From positions 135,963-171,022 of the forward strand of contig DNNO01000020.1 of assembly GCA_003497625.1 (NCBI GenBank): a DNA stretch of 35,060 bases, written 5' to 3'. The stretch comes from Flavobacterium sp. (GTDB taxonomy: Bacteria > Bacteroidota > Bacteroidia > Flavobacteriales > Flavobacteriaceae). This document shows positions 24,033-31,910 of the stretch, piece by piece. How positions within the stretch are numbered: the stretch's first letter is position 1; every line of letters begins with the position of its first letter. A program made the translations under genes and the position numbers. The notes under the pieces are model-generated. The model saw nothing but the letters and a program-made list of their open reading frames with translations. It was not told the DNA's origin and did no database searches.

Positions 24033-25793
24033 TTATTGAGGAACATTAATGGTAGTATTTACCATTGTTACAGATGAAACTAATGATAACGCTCTACCAT
24101 TTAAAACGGTTTGAACAGCATTACCTGCAGTTGAAAATGTTACTCCCGAATTGGCAATAATAGTTCCAACCATTGTTCCTCCACCAGCACCGTTTATGGT
24201 TGCAGTACTTCCTACGTACCAAAATACATTTTTAGGTAAAGCACCATTAATTAAGACAACACTTTTGGCTCCCGTAGGACCAGCAATACCAACTGTTAAT
24301 CCAGAAGCGGTTTGAAAAATCCATACGGCATTTGGATCACCTTGTGCATCAAGCGTTAAGTTACCATTTGAAATATTGAAAGTACCACTATTTGATTTAT
24401 AGATACCAGGCGCTAACGTTAATCCGCCAAGTTCTCCTGCTCCAGGATCAATTCCACCTGGCATTGAAGCTGGTGAAATACTTAAGTAAGCCGCATTTGC
24501 ATCTAACAACGCTTGTTGTGCAATAGCAAAAGAAGTTGCAGTTCCTGGCATTGGTGGCGCTGTAGAGATTGCTCCTGTTACATTTCCTACATTTAAAGGT
24601 GTTTCAGTATAAATAGCCGTTGCATCATGAAAACCAGTTACTAAAGTTGAAGCTGCAGTAGTCGCAATACTTCCGTTAATAACAGTATTTATTCCTTGAT
24701 TGGTTATTCCTGCATTTCCACCAAAAGCTCCAAAAGGAGAAGCTGAACCTAAATTAGGAGCATTCGAACTATTAATAGTTGTAAATGTCCAAACATAATT
24801 ATTAGCAATACTAACACCTGCAACATTTTTCGCTCCTGTTGTAATAGTAGCTGTAAACACAGCATTGGCTAAAAGTGGATTGTTTGGAGTAAAAGACGCC
24901 ATGTTTCCGCTATAGCTAACAGAACCTAAAATTACATCTGTTCCTTGTTTTAAGGTAAAAGTAGAAGTAGTAATCGTTAAAGGATCCATTGCCATATCAA
25001 ATGTTGCTGTTACTACTTTATTAAGTACAACACCTGTTTCAGTATTAAAAGGATCAGTTAGAATTACTCTTGGTGCCACAATGGTTCCGGTAGTAAAATT
25101 CCAAACATAATTTGATGCTAAAGCAACGCCAGCCATGTTATGAGCTCCCGTTGTAATGGTAGCAGTATAAACAGTATTAGCAGTTAAGTTGGCATTTGGA
25201 GTAAATAAGGCTGTATTACCTGAATAGGTTACAACACCAGTAATGGTAGTAGTACCTTGTTTCAATGTAAATGTAGTCGTATTAATAGTTGCTGGATCCA
25301 TTGGCATATTAAAGGTAGCGCTAACTACTTTGTTTAATACCACTCCTGTTTCATTAGGTGTTGGACTTGTTGTAAGGACAAGAGGTTGTAAAGTAGCTCC
25401 TGTACTAAACGAAAACAAGTAATCTTCTTGCAAAGCATTTCCTCTTAAGTCTTTTACAGCAGTAGTAATTCTTACTACATACGTTGTGTTTGGAGTTAAA
25501 TTTACAGAAGGAGTAAAAGTAGCCGTTACACCAGAATACGTTAAAGTACCAGCAATAGTTGAAGCACCAGTTACAATAAACGAAGAAGAATTGATTGTCG
25601 AAGGGTTCATTTCCTCATTAAAAGTAACCGTGATAACTTGGTTTAGAGGAACGTTTGTAGCTGCGTTATCAGGGTTTGTATCAATGACTAATGGGCATAC
25701 GCCCGCCGTTTCTTGAAAATCATCCTCTGCGCAACCAGAGATTAAAGTAGCTAAAACTATCGCAATAGTTACTAGAAAGTTTTTTTGTTTCAT
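24033..25793 (-). CDS. Ice-binding-like (DUF3494) lipoprotein with three Ig-like domains
   Basis: 586 residues. A type II signal ends LISG-C (Cys21); the mature start CAEDDFQE is acidic, matching a surface export signal. Three SbsA-like Ig domains (Big_5) follow at about 32-133, 134-237 and 238-340, each with an ITVTF/VSATF/VTATF strand, a (N/D)xxMxPxT(I) segment and a LTxNTxYxxxITT segment. The C-terminal ~245 residues are a DUF3494 domain, known from ice-binding and antifreeze proteins: it starts LGSASPFGAFGGNAGITNQG, contains GDPNAVWIFQTASGLTV and ends GRALSLVSSVTMVNTTINV. The layout resembles surface ice adhesins on a stalk. Ice binding itself is inferred; DUF3494 proteins vary in activity. 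Confidence 0.92.
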   Translation of the reverse strand: MKQKNFLVTIAIVLATLISGCAEDDFQETAGVCPLVIDTNPDNAATNVPLNQVITVTFNEEMNPSTINSSSFIVTGASTIAGTLTYSGVTATFTPSVNLTPNTTYVVRITTAVKDLRGNALQEDYLFSFSTGATLQPLVLTTSPTPNETGVVLNKVVSATFNMPMDPATINTTTFTLKQGTTTITGVVTYSGNTALFTPNANLTANTVYTATITTGAHNMAGVALASNYVWNFTTGTIVAPRVILTDPFNTETGVVLNKVVTATFDMAMDPLTITTSTFTLKQGTDVILGSVSYSGNMASFTPNNPLLANAVFTATITTGAKNVAGVSIANNYVWTFTTINSSNAPNLGSASPFGAFGGNAGITNQGINTVINGSIATTAASTLVTGFHDATAIYTETPLNVGNVTGAISTAPPMPGTATSFAIAQQALLDANAAYLSISPASMPGGIDPGAGELGGLTLAPGIYKSNSGTFNISNGNLTLDAQGDPNAVWIFQTASGLTVGIAGPTGAKSVVLINGALPKNVFWYVGSTATINGAGGGTMVGTIIANSGVTFSTAGNAVQTVLNGRALSLVSSVTMVNTTINVPQ

Positions 25794-25880
25794 TATATGA
25801 ATTATTTATGAAACAAAGGTGAACCTAATTTATACCGATAGTGTTACACAACAAAATGTATTTGTTACATATATCCAATT

Positions 25881-25922
25881 AAAAAACCATCCGACTTGAA
25901 GTTTAAGATGGGATGGTTTTTT
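25881..25922 (-). terminator. Terminator of the hypothetical gene at 25962
   Basis: A 12-bp stem AAAAAACCATCC / GGATGGTTTTTT around an 18-base loop that can itself pair (CTT / AAG). A- and T-tracts at the two ends would allow use on either strand, but only the minus-strand gene ends nearby. Confidence 0.75.
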
Positions 25923-25933
25923 GATTTGTGAGT

Positions 25934-25959
25934 ATGGATTGGAAATTCGTGATATCGTG
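25934..25959. repeat. REP-like element, copy 1
   Basis: The stretch with core GGATTGGAAATTCGTGATAT matches copy 2 at 26581-26606 in 21 of 26 positions. It lies two bases beyond the stop codon of the minus-strand ORF at 25962. Confidence 0.5.
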
Positions 25960-25961
25960 TT

Positions 25962-26483
25962 TTATTTAGCTCTATATTCAAATTGATTTATTTTATATAT
26001 TATTTCTTCTAAATCATTGTTTCTTAAGTTAACAATATTCAATTTTTTTAATTTATGGGTTACAAAAATTATATTTTTTTCAATAGTTATATTTGATTCA
26101 GATTGTGAAAATTCATTTTGTAAGTCAATAATGATGTCTATTGTTTCAATGCTTGTCTTTTCAAAAAGTTCTCGCCTTAAATTATTATAAACCCAAATAG
26201 TTTTTTCTTCATAATCCATTTCAGTAAAAGCTTTAGTATAATCGTCGCCTCCATGAAAATTTATATCTAATACAGTCAATGAATATTTGATTTTTTGATA
26301 ACCTTTCCATGGTAATTCAAATCCCCACCAACCAAATAAAATTGTCAAAATCGAATATTTGATACCAGGCAAAATTGTACTTTTTCCTTCAGGAATTTCA
26401 TAAACTTTTGAAATTCCATAATAAGAATATAAAAAGATATTTATACTTGTTCTATATGTTCTGTATTTGATATTATTTTCCAT
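25962..26483 (-). CDS. Hypothetical protein with a central membrane-like segment
   Basis: 173 residues from ATG 26483; an upstream GTG (26534) would add 17 residues of poor quality. Segments: a Tyr/Arg-rich N-terminus (NNIKYRTYRTSINIFLYSYY), a Gly/Pro turn (YEIPEGKSTILPGIKY), a hydrophobic stretch (SILTILFGWWGFELPW) and a charged C-terminal half with no motif that I know. The GKST is not a P-loop: the preceding glycine pattern is missing. The LPGxKY...FGWWG arrangement faintly recalls small membrane proteins of unknown function in Bacteroidota. It has its own terminator and a REP-like copy just after its stop. Very AT-rich codon use suggests an accessory gene. Confidence 0.65.
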   Translation of the reverse strand: MENNIKYRTYRTSINIFLYSYYGISKVYEIPEGKSTILPGIKYSILTILFGWWGFELPWKGYQKIKYSLTVLDINFHGGDDYTKAFTEMDYEEKTIWVYNNLRRELFEKTSIETIDIIIDLQNEFSQSESNITIEKNIIFVTHKLKKLNIVNLRNNDLEEIIYKINQFEYRAK

Positions 26484-26580
26484 TTTATTAAGTCTTTTTA
26501 CGCTTTGTAAAATTGATGACCAACATTCAATCACTTTACTTAATTCCTAATTTTTGAATGAAATATTTTAATTTATGGGC

Positions 26581-26606
26581 ACGGATTGGAAATCCGCGCT
26601 ATCGGG
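26581..26606. repeat. REP-like element, copy 2
   Basis: The stretch with core GGATTGGAAATCCGCGCTAT forms a short hairpin (GGATT / AATCC) and is more GC-rich than its surroundings. It lies 12 bases beyond the stop of the minus-strand ORF at 26619, the same relative place as copy 1. Confidence 0.55.
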
Positions 26607-26618
26607 TATATGCACTAT

Positions 26619-26996
26619 TCATTCTCTTGGATATTGTTTGATTTCAAGTATTTCTTTCCATTTTGGAACATTTAATTCTTTTGATTTTTCTTCAATTGTA
26701 TCTAAACCAATTAAGTTTACCCATTCTTCGACTCTGTTATATAAATCATCAAAATCTTCGAAATCTTTAGACTCTATCGCATCGTTATTTATGACTCCAA
26801 TAGCTGGTGCAGAATTCCCTCGAAAATCTCCGTATAGTATAATATAATATTTTGAATGCTTGTGTTTAAATAAATCATTTATATTTAAACGAATGAACTC
26901 AAGGTAACTTATAATCTTTTCCATGTCCCCATTAAGTTCATCGTAAAAATGAGGTTCGATTACAAAAGAAGAAAAGGGTTTATTATTATCCGACAT
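26619..26996 (-). CDS. Hypothetical cytosolic protein
   Basis: 125 residues from ATG 26996 (MSDNNKPFSS); a TTG seven codons upstream is less likely. The protein is acidic and soluble, with no signal or membrane helix, and an alternating helix/strand pattern (IISYLEFIRLNINDLFKHKH, then YYIILYGDFRGNSAPAIGVI). I recognise no family. It is 135 bases upstream of the other hypothetical gene, in the same direction, with a REP-like copy between them. Small acidic orphan proteins of this kind include immunity proteins, but there is no toxin gene beside it, so this is not claimed. Confidence 0.6.
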   Translation of the reverse strand: MSDNNKPFSSFVIEPHFYDELNGDMEKIISYLEFIRLNINDLFKHKHSKYYIILYGDFRGNSAPAIGVINNDAIESKDFEDFDDLYNRVEEWVNLIGLDTIEEKSKELNVPKWKEILEIKQYPRE

Positions 26997-27135
26997 GTTT
27001 TTTTGAATAGTAAACAACAGTAAATACTCGCATGTTTTAAATACAAATCTAGTCTATTTGGCAAGATTGGTGAAACACATTTAAGTTTATCAAATATAAT
27101 TAATTTTTCCTACAAACCTTTTGCAAGTTTTCAAC

Positions 27136-27169
27136 AAAAAAATCCGACCTGCTTTCACAAATCGGATTT
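27136..27169 (-). terminator. Terminator of lpdA
   Basis: An 8-bp stem AAATCCGA / TCGGATTT (27140-27147 and 27162-27169) with a 14-base loop; the preceding A-run is a T-tract on the minus strand, 38 bases past the lpdA stop. Confidence 0.75.
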
Positions 27170-27178
27170 CTTTATATA

Positions 27179-27210
27179 CCTCGTACTTAAAACTTCGTAC
27201 CTCGTACTTA
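27179..27210. repeat. Direct repeat CCTCGTACTTA overlapping the lpdA stop codon
   Basis: Copies at 27179-27189 and 27200-27210, with a partial TTCGTAC between them. The second copy contains the lpdA stop codon (27208-27210 on the minus strand). Confidence 0.55.
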
Positions 27211-28596
27211 TAAGTGAATCACTTCACCGTAAGCCTCAGCCACAGCTTCCATAACCGCTTCACTCATAGTAGGGTGAGGGTGAACTGCTTTTAAGATTTC
27301 GTGTCCTGTAGTTTCTAATTTACGGGCTACAACTGCTTCTGCAATCATATCGGTAACGCCGGCACCAATCATGTGGCAACCTAACCATTCGCCATATTTC
27401 GCATCAAAAATTACTTTTACAAATCCGTCTGGAGTTCCAGCTGCTTTTGCTTTTCCTGAAGCTGAAAATGGGAATTTACCTACTTTGATTTCGTATCCTT
27501 TTTCTTTCGCTTGTTTTTCAGTCATACCCACAGAAGCAATTTCTGGAGTCGCATACGTACAACCTGGAATGTTTCCGTAATCTAATGGCTCAACGTGTAA
27601 ACCTGCAATTTTTTCCACACATAAAATACCTTCCGCAGAAGCAACGTGTGCTAAAGCTTGTCCTGGCGTTACATCACCAATAGCGTAGTATCCTGGAACG
27701 TTAGTTTGGTAATATGCGTTTACTAAAATTTTATCTCTATCGGTAGCAATACCGGTTTCTTCTAATCCGATGTTTTCGATGTTGGTTTTAATTCCAACAG
27801 CTGATAATAAAATATCCGCTTCTAAAACTTCTTCTCCTTTAGCTGTTTTAACGAATGCTTTCACTCCGTTTCCAGAAGTATCAATTCGTTCTACAGAAGA
27901 ATTTGTCATTACGTTGATTCCTGCTTTTTTCAATGAACGCTCAAATTGTTTTGAGATGTCTTCGTCTTCCACTGGAACTACGTTTGGCATGAATTCTACA
28001 ATTGTAACTTCAGTTCCCATTGCGTTATAGAAATGAGCAAACTCAACTCCAATCGCACCAGAACCTACTACAATCATTTTCTTTGGTTGCTCAGCTAACG
28101 TCATTGCTTGGCGGTATCCGATTACTTTTTTACCATCTTGAGGTAAGTTTGGTAATTCGCGAGAACGTGCTCCTGTTGCAATGATGATATGATCTGCAGT
28201 ATATTCAGTCACTTTTCCGTCAGCAGCAGTAACGTCAACTTTTTTACCTGGTTTTACTTTTCCAAAACCATCAATAACGTCGATTTTATTTTTCTTCATT
28301 AAGAATTGAACACCTTTGCTCATTCCTTCTGCTACATCACGAGAACGTTTTACAACAGCAGAAAAATCTTTGTCAAATTCCTTAACGGTTAATCCGTAAT
28401 CTGAAGCATGTTTTAGGTAATCAAAAACTTGAGCCGATTTTAATAATGCTTTCGTTGGGATACAACCCCAGTTTAAGCAAATTCCACCCAAATTTTCTTT
28501 TTCGATAACGGCTACTTTGAAGCCTAATTGTGATGCTCTAATAGCAGTTACATAACCACCAGGACCACTTCCTAAAACTATGATATCGTATTTCAT
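27208..28596 (-). CDS. lpdA: Dihydrolipoyl dehydrogenase (E3)
   Basis: FAD/NAD-dependent disulfide oxidoreductase that reoxidises lipoamide in the pyruvate, 2-oxoglutarate and branched-chain dehydrogenase complexes or in the glycine cleavage system. 462 residues: FAD motif GSGPGGYVTAIRASQLG (9-25), redox disulfide GGICLNWGCIP (C40, C45), NAD motif VVGSGAIGVEFAHFY, the second FAD motif YYAIGDVTPGQALAHVASAE, and the C-terminal active-site HPHPTMSE (H441, E446). No E1 or E2 gene is adjacent, so this is a stand-alone E3 that may serve several complexes. It is 56 bases after the ABC exporter gene. Confidence 0.96.
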   Translation of the reverse strand: MKYDIIVLGSGPGGYVTAIRASQLGFKVAVIEKENLGGICLNWGCIPTKALLKSAQVFDYLKHASDYGLTVKEFDKDFSAVVKRSRDVAEGMSKGVQFLMKKNKIDVIDGFGKVKPGKKVDVTAADGKVTEYTADHIIIATGARSRELPNLPQDGKKVIGYRQAMTLAEQPKKMIVVGSGAIGVEFAHFYNAMGTEVTIVEFMPNVVPVEDEDISKQFERSLKKAGINVMTNSSVERIDTSGNGVKAFVKTAKGEEVLEADILLSAVGIKTNIENIGLEETGIATDRDKILVNAYYQTNVPGYYAIGDVTPGQALAHVASAEGILCVEKIAGLHVEPLDYGNIPGCTYATPEIASVGMTEKQAKEKGYEIKVGKFPFSASGKAKAAGTPDGFVKVIFDAKYGEWLGCHMIGAGVTDMIAEAVVARKLETTGHEILKAVHPHPTMSEAVMEAVAEAYGEVIHL

Positions 28597-28652
28597 TTTT
28601 AAAAGTATTTCAGTTTTATTTATAAGTTGCGAATTTAAGGAATTATTTCAAA

Positions 28653-30473
28653 TTATTCTACTTCAACCGCAAATTGAGAATCATATAGTTTTTTGTAGTA
28701 ACCATTTGCTTTTGTCAACAATTCTTGATGTGTGCCTTGTTCTACAATTTGACCTTTGTCCATTACAATAATCTTACTGGCATTAACAATAGTTGCCAAG
28801 CGGTGTGCAATAACTATAGAAGTTCTATCCTTAGTAATGGTTTCTGTTGCTTTTTGAATTAATTCCTCAGAATGCGTGTCGATTGATGAGGTGGCTTCAT
28901 CCAAAATCAAAATACTTGGATTACTTACATACGCTCTCAAAAAGGCAATTAACTGGCGTTGACCAGAAGATAGCATTACACCGCGTTCTTTTACGTTGTA
29001 ATCGTAGCCTTCAGGTAAACTCATAATGAAATCGTGTACGCCAATTTTCTTAGCTGCAGTGATAACATCTTCTCTTGTGATGGCTTCGTTATGTAGGGTA
29101 ATGTTGTGATAAATGGTGTCAGCAAACAAGAATACATCTTGTAACACAATAGCAATTTGCTTGCGAAGACTTTCTAAAGTATATTCGTTAATGTTGTGGT
29201 TATCAATCGTAATTTCACCCGAATTGATTTCGTAAAAACGATTCAATAAATTAATGATGGTCGATTTTCCAGCACCTGTACTTCCCACAATAGCGATAGT
29301 TTCACCAGGTTGGACTTCTAAATTAATGCCTTTTAAAACTTCTTCATCTTTGATGTAGCTAAAACGAACGTCTTTCAACTGAATAAACCCTTTAAAATGA
29401 GTCGCTTCTACTGTTCCTTTATCTTGAACATCTTCGTCTTTTTCTAAAATTTCGAATACTCTATCAGCGGCTACAATTCCCATTTGCATCACGTTAAATT
29501 TATCCGCAATTTGACGCAATGGATTGTAAAGCATAGAAATATACATATTAAAGGCAACTAATTGACCAATTGAAGTGTCAGTATCTCCATTAATAATCCA
29601 TAGTGCACCAAAATAAACGACCAATCCAATGCTAATATTAGAGATAATATCGGCAATAGGGAAGAAGATGGAATTGTATAAAATGTTTTTCAACCAAGCT
29701 ACATTGTGTTTCTGATTGATTTCTTTGAACTTCTCTAATTCAATAGCTTCTCGGTTGAAAAGCTGTACGATTTTCATTCCGGTTAAACGTTCTTGAACAA
29801 AAGTATTTAGATTCGCAATTTCGTTTCGAACTTCGTTAAAAGCCACTTTCATTTTTTTATTAAAAATGTTTGTTGCTATTAGTATTATTGGCATTATTGC
29901 AAGGACAATTCCCGTAATTTTCCAATTGACAATAAGCATAAAAGCAATTACGATTATCATTTTTAAAACATCACTAATAATCATAAATAATCCTTGACTA
30001 AAAATACTAGCAATCGATTCAATATCCGAAACTGAACGCGTTACTAATTTTCCAACAGGCTCATTATCAAAATACTTCATTTTAAACGAAGTAATATGAT
30101 CGTATAGTTTGTTTCGTAAATCTTTAATGATGTCTTGTCCTAACCAATTCGCAATGTAAGTAAAGTAAAATTGTGAGATAGCTTCAAGTAAAAGCGCCAC
30201 AAACATTATAATTACTAATATTTTAAGGTTGGAGAAATTATCGTTTCCAGGAAAGATGGAAAGCATCAAACCTTCAAAATACTGCTGAATTACGTCAGTT
30301 TCTTTTTTTACTTCAATTAGATAATTGTCAATCGTAAAATTCAATAAAAATGGTCTAAAAGCACTAATAAAAGCTAAGGATACAGCCCAAAAGCACACAA
30401 AGTATAATTTCCCTTTGTGCGGTTTTGCGTAAACTAGCAATTTATTAAATGACGATTTTTTTCTTTTACTCAT
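28653..30473 (-). CDS. ABC exporter half-transporter (MsbA-like, fused membrane and ATPase domains)
   Basis: 606 residues: an exporter membrane domain with about six helices (residues ~20-330) and a nucleotide-binding domain with Walker A GSTGAGKS (397-404), Q-loop QDVFLFADTI (445-454), signature LSSGQRQLIA (501-510), Walker B ILILDEATSSID (521-532, catalytic E526) and H-loop IVIAHRLAT. It works as a homo- or heterodimer. The signature has LSSGQ in place of the common LSGGQ, which still occurs in functional exporters. Its ATG overlaps the truA stop by one base (TAATG), so the two are translationally coupled. MsbA-like lipid flipping or multidrug export are both possible. Confidence 0.92.
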   Translation of the reverse strand: MSKRKKSSFNKLLVYAKPHKGKLYFVCFWAVSLAFISAFRPFLLNFTIDNYLIEVKKETDVIQQYFEGLMLSIFPGNDNFSNLKILVIIMFVALLLEAISQFYFTYIANWLGQDIIKDLRNKLYDHITSFKMKYFDNEPVGKLVTRSVSDIESIASIFSQGLFMIISDVLKMIIVIAFMLIVNWKITGIVLAIMPIILIATNIFNKKMKVAFNEVRNEIANLNTFVQERLTGMKIVQLFNREAIELEKFKEINQKHNVAWLKNILYNSIFFPIADIISNISIGLVVYFGALWIINGDTDTSIGQLVAFNMYISMLYNPLRQIADKFNVMQMGIVAADRVFEILEKDEDVQDKGTVEATHFKGFIQLKDVRFSYIKDEEVLKGINLEVQPGETIAIVGSTGAGKSTIINLLNRFYEINSGEITIDNHNINEYTLESLRKQIAIVLQDVFLFADTIYHNITLHNEAITREDVITAAKKIGVHDFIMSLPEGYDYNVKERGVMLSSGQRQLIAFLRAYVSNPSILILDEATSSIDTHSEELIQKATETITKDRTSIVIAHRLATIVNASKIIVMDKGQIVEQGTHQELLTKANGYYKKLYDSQFAVEVE

Positions 30474-31225
30474 TAATTTTTTTCTCTTTCTTTTATATAG
30501 GGATAAGCAACATTCACCAAATACAAACCATGCGCTGGCACTGAAAATCCTGCTTTTCCTCTGTTTTTACTTTCGATAATCGTTCTTAAATCTGCGACTT
30601 CAATCTTTCCTAGACCGATGTTTACCATGGTTCCCACAATTGCTCTTACCATATTGCGCAAAAATCGATCGGCTGTGATGGTAAAGATAAGTTGATTTCC
30701 CGATTGTTTCCAATGTGCTTCCGAAATTTTACAATTAAAGGTATTCACATCGGTATGCACTTTGGAAAAACACTCAAAATCGATGTATTCGAATAAAATT
30801 TTACAAGCTTCATTCATTTTATCCATGTCCAATTGATGGGAATGATACCAACTTCCATCGGTAATAAACGCGTCTTTAAACGTGTGCATGTAATATTCGT
30901 AGGTTCTGGAAGTCGCATCAAAACGCGCATGAGCATCTTCGGCAACTTTAAAAATACGATACACCACAATTGATGGTGGTAAAAACGAATTCAATTTGTG
31001 TGACCAATAGTCGGAATCCAATTCCAATTCGGTTTCAAAATGCGCATACATTTGCTTAGCATGCACGCCCGAATCGGTTCTACCGGCACCTACAATAGCG
31101 ATAGTTTCTCTGAAAAGGGTAGAAAGCGCCTTTTCCAAAGTTTCCTGTACCGAAGCGGCGTCAGGCTGACTCTGAAATCCGTGGAAGTTTTTTCCGTTGT
31201 AGGCAAATTCTATGAAATATCTCAA
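30473..31225 (-). CDS. truA: tRNA pseudouridine(38-40) synthase
   Basis: Modifies uridines 38-40 in the tRNA anticodon arm. 250 residues, starting MRYFIEFAYNGKNFHGFQSQ, the normal TruA N-terminus. The catalytic aspartate is D51 in GAGRTDSGVHA. Further conserved parts include HARFDATSRTYEYYMH and ITADRFLRNMVRAIVGTM. It is the first gene of the truA-ABC exporter unit, with a -7 box at 31257-31264. The stop overlaps the ATG of the exporter gene. Confidence 0.96.
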   Translation of the reverse strand: MRYFIEFAYNGKNFHGFQSQPDAASVQETLEKALSTLFRETIAIVGAGRTDSGVHAKQMYAHFETELELDSDYWSHKLNSFLPPSIVVYRIFKVAEDAHARFDATSRTYEYYMHTFKDAFITDGSWYHSHQLDMDKMNEACKILFEYIDFECFSKVHTDVNTFNCKISEAHWKQSGNQLIFTITADRFLRNMVRAIVGTMVNIGLGKIEVADLRTIIESKNRGKAGFSVPAHGLYLVNVAYPYIKEREKN

Positions 31226-31256
31226 AATAGGGTGTTCGGTTTTCTTAAATAGCTTG

Positions 31257-31264
31257 CAAATTTA
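31257..31264 (-). promoter_or_regulatory. -7 box of truA
   Basis: TAAATTTG on the minus strand, 31 bases before the truA ATG; back to back with the promoter of the phosphoesterase gene 46 bases away. Confidence 0.5.
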
Positions 31265-31310
31265 CAAAATTCAAAAGTAAAGTTACTTTCAAATTGTGAT
31301 AATAAAAACT

Positions 31311-31318
31311 TAATTTTG
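31311..31318 (+). promoter_or_regulatory. -7 box of the phosphoesterase gene
   Basis: TAATTTTG ends only four bases before ATG 31323, so the transcript would be leaderless or nearly so. TTTC at 31287-31290 could be a weak -33 with a 20-base spacer. Confidence 0.45.
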
Positions 31319-31322
31319 TCTT

Positions 31323-31817
31323 ATGAAGAAAATTCTTTTGCTATCCGATACGCACAGTTACATTGATGATGCCATTTTGAAATATGTCAACCAAGCCGAT
31401 GAGGTTTGGCATGCAGGAGATATTGGTGATTTAGTGGTTACAGATGCGATTAAAAAGTTAAAACCACTTCGAGGGGTTTATGGGAATATTGATGATGATA
31501 AAGCGCGAATGGAATTCCCATTAAACAATCGTTTTTTCTGTGAAGGAGTGGAGGTTTGGATTACGCATATTGGCGGTTATCCTGATAAATACAACCCAGC
31601 AATTCGTGCTGAAATCACTAAAAACCCTCCTAAATTATTCATTTGTGGACATTCGCATATTTTAAAAGTACAATTTGATAAAAAGTTGAATTTACTACAC
31701 ATGAATCCAGGCGCTTGTGGGAAATATGGTTTTCATCAAGTACGAACGATGTTGCGTTTTGAAATCGACGGTGATAAAATACAGAGTTTAGAGGTGATTG
31801 AACTAGGTAAGAAGTAG
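31323..31817 (+). CDS. YfcE/MJ0936-type metallophosphoesterase
   Basis: 164 residues in the small calcineurin-like phosphodiesterase family. The metal ligands are visible: SDTH (8-11), HAGDIGD (35-41), GNIDDD, THIGGYP and GHSHILKV. These enzymes hydrolyse phosphodiesters in vitro with Mn or Mg; the natural substrate is usually unknown. The start MKKILLLSDTHSYID is the family's normal N-terminus, which supports ATG 31323 despite the very close promoter box. It is divergent from truA and convergent with the DUF4293 gene. Confidence 0.92.
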   Translation: MKKILLLSDTHSYIDDAILKYVNQADEVWHAGDIGDLVVTDAIKKLKPLRGVYGNIDDDKARMEFPLNNRFFCEGVEVWITHIGGYPDKYNPAIRAEITKNPPKLFICGHSHILKVQFDKKLNLLHMNPGACGKYGFHQVRTMLRFEIDGDKIQSLEVIELGKK

Positions 31818-31850
31818 TGTTCAGTCGCAGTTTTCAGTTTAAATAAACAA

Positions 31851-31882
31851 AAAAATCCGAAACTTTCGCTTCGGATTTTTTC
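31851..31882. terminator. Bidirectional terminator between phosphoesterase and DUF4293 genes
   Basis: An 11-bp stem AAAAATCCGAA / TTCGGATTTTT (31851-31861 and 31870-31880) with an eight-base loop; A- and T-tracts on both sides suit the convergent genes. Confidence 0.85.
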
Positions 31883-31910
31883 TTCGCACTAATAAACTAA
31901 GATGATAGGT

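Noticed and set aside
22018-25793. Type IX secretion cargo (C-terminal sorting domain) in the ice-binding protein
   Set aside because: The C-terminus is the last strand of the DUF3494 domain, and the N-terminus is a lipoprotein signal; no sorting domain is seen.
26358-26400. Possible P-loop (GKST) in the hypothetical protein at 25962-26483
   Set aside because: The GxxxxGK[ST] pattern is not complete: the preceding residues are EIPE, without the first glycine at the right distance.
26575-26847. Plus-strand ORF of 90 codons
   Set aside because: It is antisense to the minus-strand hypothetical ORF, runs through the REP-like copy, and has a low-complexity Ser/Phe-rich product typical of a shadow frame.
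28580-28771. Plus-strand ORF antisense to the lpdA/ABC exporter junction
   Set aside because: It lies mostly opposite the conserved 3' end of the exporter gene and has no start context or recognisable product.
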